From: Hyphomicrobiales bacterium
Lineage (GTDB): Bacteria; Pseudomonadota; Alphaproteobacteria; Rhizobiales; Beijerinckiaceae
Direction: 5' to 3'
Assembly (NCBI GenBank): GCA_027489835.1
Contig: JAIXZF010000341.1
Span: 1 to 7,724, forward strand
DNA length: 7,724 bases
In this document: in pieces, positions 5,731-7,724 of the stretch
Layout: each line of letters starts with the position of its first letter
How positions within the stretch are numbered: position 1 is the first letter of the stretch
The notes under the pieces: generated by a model
What the model saw: only the letters and a program-made list of their open reading frames with translations
Told to the model about the DNA's origin: nothing
Database searches by the model: none
Made by a program: the position numbers and the translations under genes

Positions 5731-7724
5731 ATGCGCTTTGTCCTACGGTTCTTCGGCTGGCTGTTCGCGGTCGGCGCGGTCTTGTTCGTGATCGGCGTTG
5801 CCGGCATCGCGGCAGTGATCTGGCATTTCTCCAAGGATCTGCCCGATTACGCCCAGCTGCGGAACTACGAGCCCCCGGTGATGAGCCGCGTCCATGCGGG
5901 CGACGGCAGCCTGATCGCGGAATACGCCAAGGAGCGCCGGCTCTATCTGCCGATCCAGGCTGTTCCCAAACTCGTCGTCAACGCCTTCCTCGCGGCCGAG
6001 GACAAGAATTTCTACAAGCACATGGGCATCGACCCCGAGGGCATCGGCCGCGCGGTCTACTATGCCGTGATGAGCCGCGGCAGCGGACGGCGCTTGCAGG
6101 GTGGCTCCACCATCACGCAGCAGGTCGCCAAGAACTTCCTCGTCGGCGACGAGCGTTCGGTCGACCGCAAGATCCGCGAGGCGCTGGTCGCCATCCGGAT
6201 GGAGCAGGCCTATTCAAAGGACAAGATCCTCGAGCTCTACCTCAACGAGATCTATCTCGGCGCGGTCACGCCCGGGCGCCTGAGCCATGGCATCGCCGCA
6301 GCGGCGCTCGACTACTTCGGCAAGTCCGTCCACGAGTTGCAGCTGCACGAGGCGGCCTACCTCGCCGCCCTGCCCAAGGCTCCCAGCGAACTGCACCCCT
6401 TCCGCAACCGCGACCGCGCCATCGAGCGCCGCAACTACGTGCTGGACCGCATGGCCGCGGACGGCGTCGCCAAGCGCGAGGACGTCGAGGCGGCCAAGAA
6501 GCTGCCGATCGGCGCGCAGCCGCGCACGGTTTCGCCCAACAACATCGCCGCCGGCTTCTTCGCCGAGGAGGTGCGCCGCGACCTCAACGAGCGCTATGGC
6601 GAGAAGAAGGTCTACGAGGGCGGGCTGTCGGTCCGGACCACGATCGATCCGAAGCTGCAGTTTATGGCGCGGAAAGCGCTGGTGGACGGCCTCGTGCGCT
6701 ATGACGAGGCACGCGGCTGGCGCGGCGCGATGCAGAAGATCGACATCGCCGGCCGTGACTGGGGCATCCCGCTCGCGGCCCTTCCTTCGCTGGCCGATGT
6801 GCAGCCCTGGCGGCTGGCCGTGGTCACCGAGGTCGGCAACGACGTCGCGAAGGTGGGCCTCCAGCCGCGCCGCGAGGTCGGCAACACGATCTCGCCCCAG
6901 CGCGACACGTTGACGATCACCAATGAAGGCATGCGCTGGACCCGCCGCGGCGCGCGGCAGGCTCTCGCCGTGGGCGACGTGATCTACGTCGAGCCGGTCG
7001 AGAACCGGCCCGGCGTCGGCCGCCTGCGCCAAATCCCCGAGGTCAACGGCGCCATCGTCGTGATGGATCCGCACACCGGCCGCGTCTTCGCGATGGTCGG
7101 CGGCTTCTCTTACGATCAATCCGAGTTCAACCGCGCCACGCAGGCGCTGCGCCAGCCCGGCTCGTCCTTCAAACCGTTCGTCTACGCGACGGCCCTCGAC
7201 AATGGCTACACCCCGTCGAGCATCATCCTCGATGGCCCGATCGAGATCGATCAGGGCGGCGGTCTCGGAACCTGGAAGCCGGAGAACTACGACGGCAAGC
7301 CGGCAGGCCCGCGCACGCTGCGCTACGGCATCGAGCATTCCAAGAACCTGATGACGGTGCGCCTCGCCAAGGATGTCGGCATGCCGCTGGTGGCGGAGTA
7401 TTCGCGCCGCTTCGGCGTCTACGACGACATGCTGCCGGTGCTGTCGATGTCGCTCGGCGCGGGCGAGACCACGGTCCTGCGGATGACGACGGCCTATTCG
7501 ATGCTGGCCAATGGCGGCCGGCGCATCAAGCCGACCCTCATCGATCGCATCCAGGATCGCTGGGGCCAGACGATCTATCGCCACGACGAGCGCGTCTGCG
7601 AAGGCTGCTCGGCCGAGAAATGGGCGAGCCAGCGCGAGCCGCGCCTCGTGGACAACCGCGAGCAGGTGCTCGATCCGCTGACGGCCTACCAGATGACCTC
7701 GATGCTGGAGGGCGTCGTGCAGCG
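5731..7724 (+). CDS. mrcA: penicillin-binding protein 1A, bifunctional (partial, C-terminus beyond right edge)
   Basis: A class A penicillin-binding protein that polymerises lipid II into glycan strands and cross-links their peptides at the outer face of the inner membrane. 664 complete residues are visible; the frame is still open at the edge. A single membrane anchor spans about residues 7-31. The GT51 glycosyltransferase domain shows EDKNFYKHMG (catalytic Glu90), GGSTITQQ (124-131), RKIRE (Glu150) and KILELYLNEIYLG. An OB-like regulatory domain (PCB_OB type) fits about 328-425. The transpeptidase domain starts near 440 with the active-site motif SSFK (Ser478, Lys481) and the SKN motif (537-539). 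The expected KTG motif should lie just beyond the edge. Two oddities: about five extra residues (AVTPG, 178-182) between glycosyltransferase motifs 4 and 5, and a CxxC pair (Cys623, Cys626), the only cysteines seen. It follows amiC on the same strand, probably as part of one cell-wall unit. Confidence 0.96.
   Translation, partial: MRFVLRFFGWLFAVGAVLFVIGVAGIAAVIWHFSKDLPDYAQLRNYEPPVMSRVHAGDGSLIAEYAKERRLYLPIQAVPKLVVNAFLAAEDKNFYKHMGIDPEGIGRAVYYAVMSRGSGRRLQGGSTITQQVAKNFLVGDERSVDRKIREALVAIRMEQAYSKDKILELYLNEIYLGAVTPGRLSHGIAAAALDYFGKSVHELQLHEAAYLAALPKAPSELHPFRNRDRAIERRNYVLDRMAADGVAKREDVEAAKKLPIGAQPRTVSPNNIAAGFFAEEVRRDLNERYGEKKVYEGGLSVRTTIDPKLQFMARKALVDGLVRYDEARGWRGAMQKIDIAGRDWGIPLAALPSLADVQPWRLAVVTEVGNDVAKVGLQPRREVGNTISPQRDTLTITNEGMRWTRRGARQALAVGDVIYVEPVENRPGVGRLRQIPEVNGAIVVMDPHTGRVFAMVGGFSYDQSEFNRATQALRQPGSSFKPFVYATALDNGYTPSSIILDGPIEIDQGGGLGTWKPENYDGKPAGPRTLRYGIEHSKNLMTVRLAKDVGMPLVAEYSRRFGVYDDMLPVLSMSLGAGETTVLRMTTAYSMLANGGRRIKPTLIDRIQDRWGQTIYRHDERVCEGCSAEKWASQREPRLVDNREQVLDPLTAYQMTSMLEGVVQ

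Noticed and set aside
5682..6704. 340-codon plus-strand frame overlapping the start of mrcA
   Set aside because: It is out of frame with PBP1A and Arg/Gly/Pro-rich, while the mrcA frame carries the membrane anchor and every GT51 motif.
6214..7584. 456-codon minus-strand open frame
   Set aside because: It is antisense to mrcA, has the look of GC-rich shadow coding, and shows no recognisable domain.

Overview
The window comes from a GC-rich bacterial chromosome, most likely an alphaproteobacterium of the Hyphomicrobiales (Rhizobiales). The main reasons are an RNase E with a long acidic insertion inside its S1 domain and a C-terminal GWW tail, an AMIN/Amidase_3 amidase directly followed by penicillin-binding protein 1A, and a HisKA_2-type soluble histidine kinase. 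The genus cannot be fixed from sequence alone; a Bosea- or Methylobacterium-like lineage is only a guess.

Layout. Positions 1-854 (minus strand) hold the first 284 residues of a cytoplasmic PAS-HisKA_2 sensor histidine kinase, whose C-terminal ATPase part runs off the left edge. Positions 855-995 are its leader, with a small terminator-like hairpin. A strong Rho-independent terminator at 996-1036 ends the gene upstream of it, rne (1054-3804, minus), which encodes a 916-residue RNase E. Positions 3805-4273 are a 469-base divergent intergenic region carrying the rne 5' leader, with several inverted repeats, and the amiC upstream region. The plus strand then carries amiC (4274-5584), an exported cell-wall amidase, and, after a 146-base gap, mrcA (5731 to the right edge), a bifunctional PBP1A cut before its KTG motif.

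How the genes work together. RNase E is the core of RNA decay and rRNA/tRNA processing. The divergent amiC-mrcA pair is a peptidoglycan module: PBP1A polymerises and cross-links glycan strands in the periplasm, and AmiC removes stem peptides so daughter cells can separate. The kinase is a separate signalling unit behind its own terminator. Nothing in the window looks mobile: no transposase, tRNA, CRISPR array or phage gene was seen.

The window is largely conserved core genome. I found no clear new multi-gene system. The points most worth a second look are two hairpins of matching geometry in the rne leader, a five-residue insertion between conserved glycosyltransferase motifs of PBP1A, a lone CxxC pair in PBP1A, and the size of the acidic insert in RNase E.
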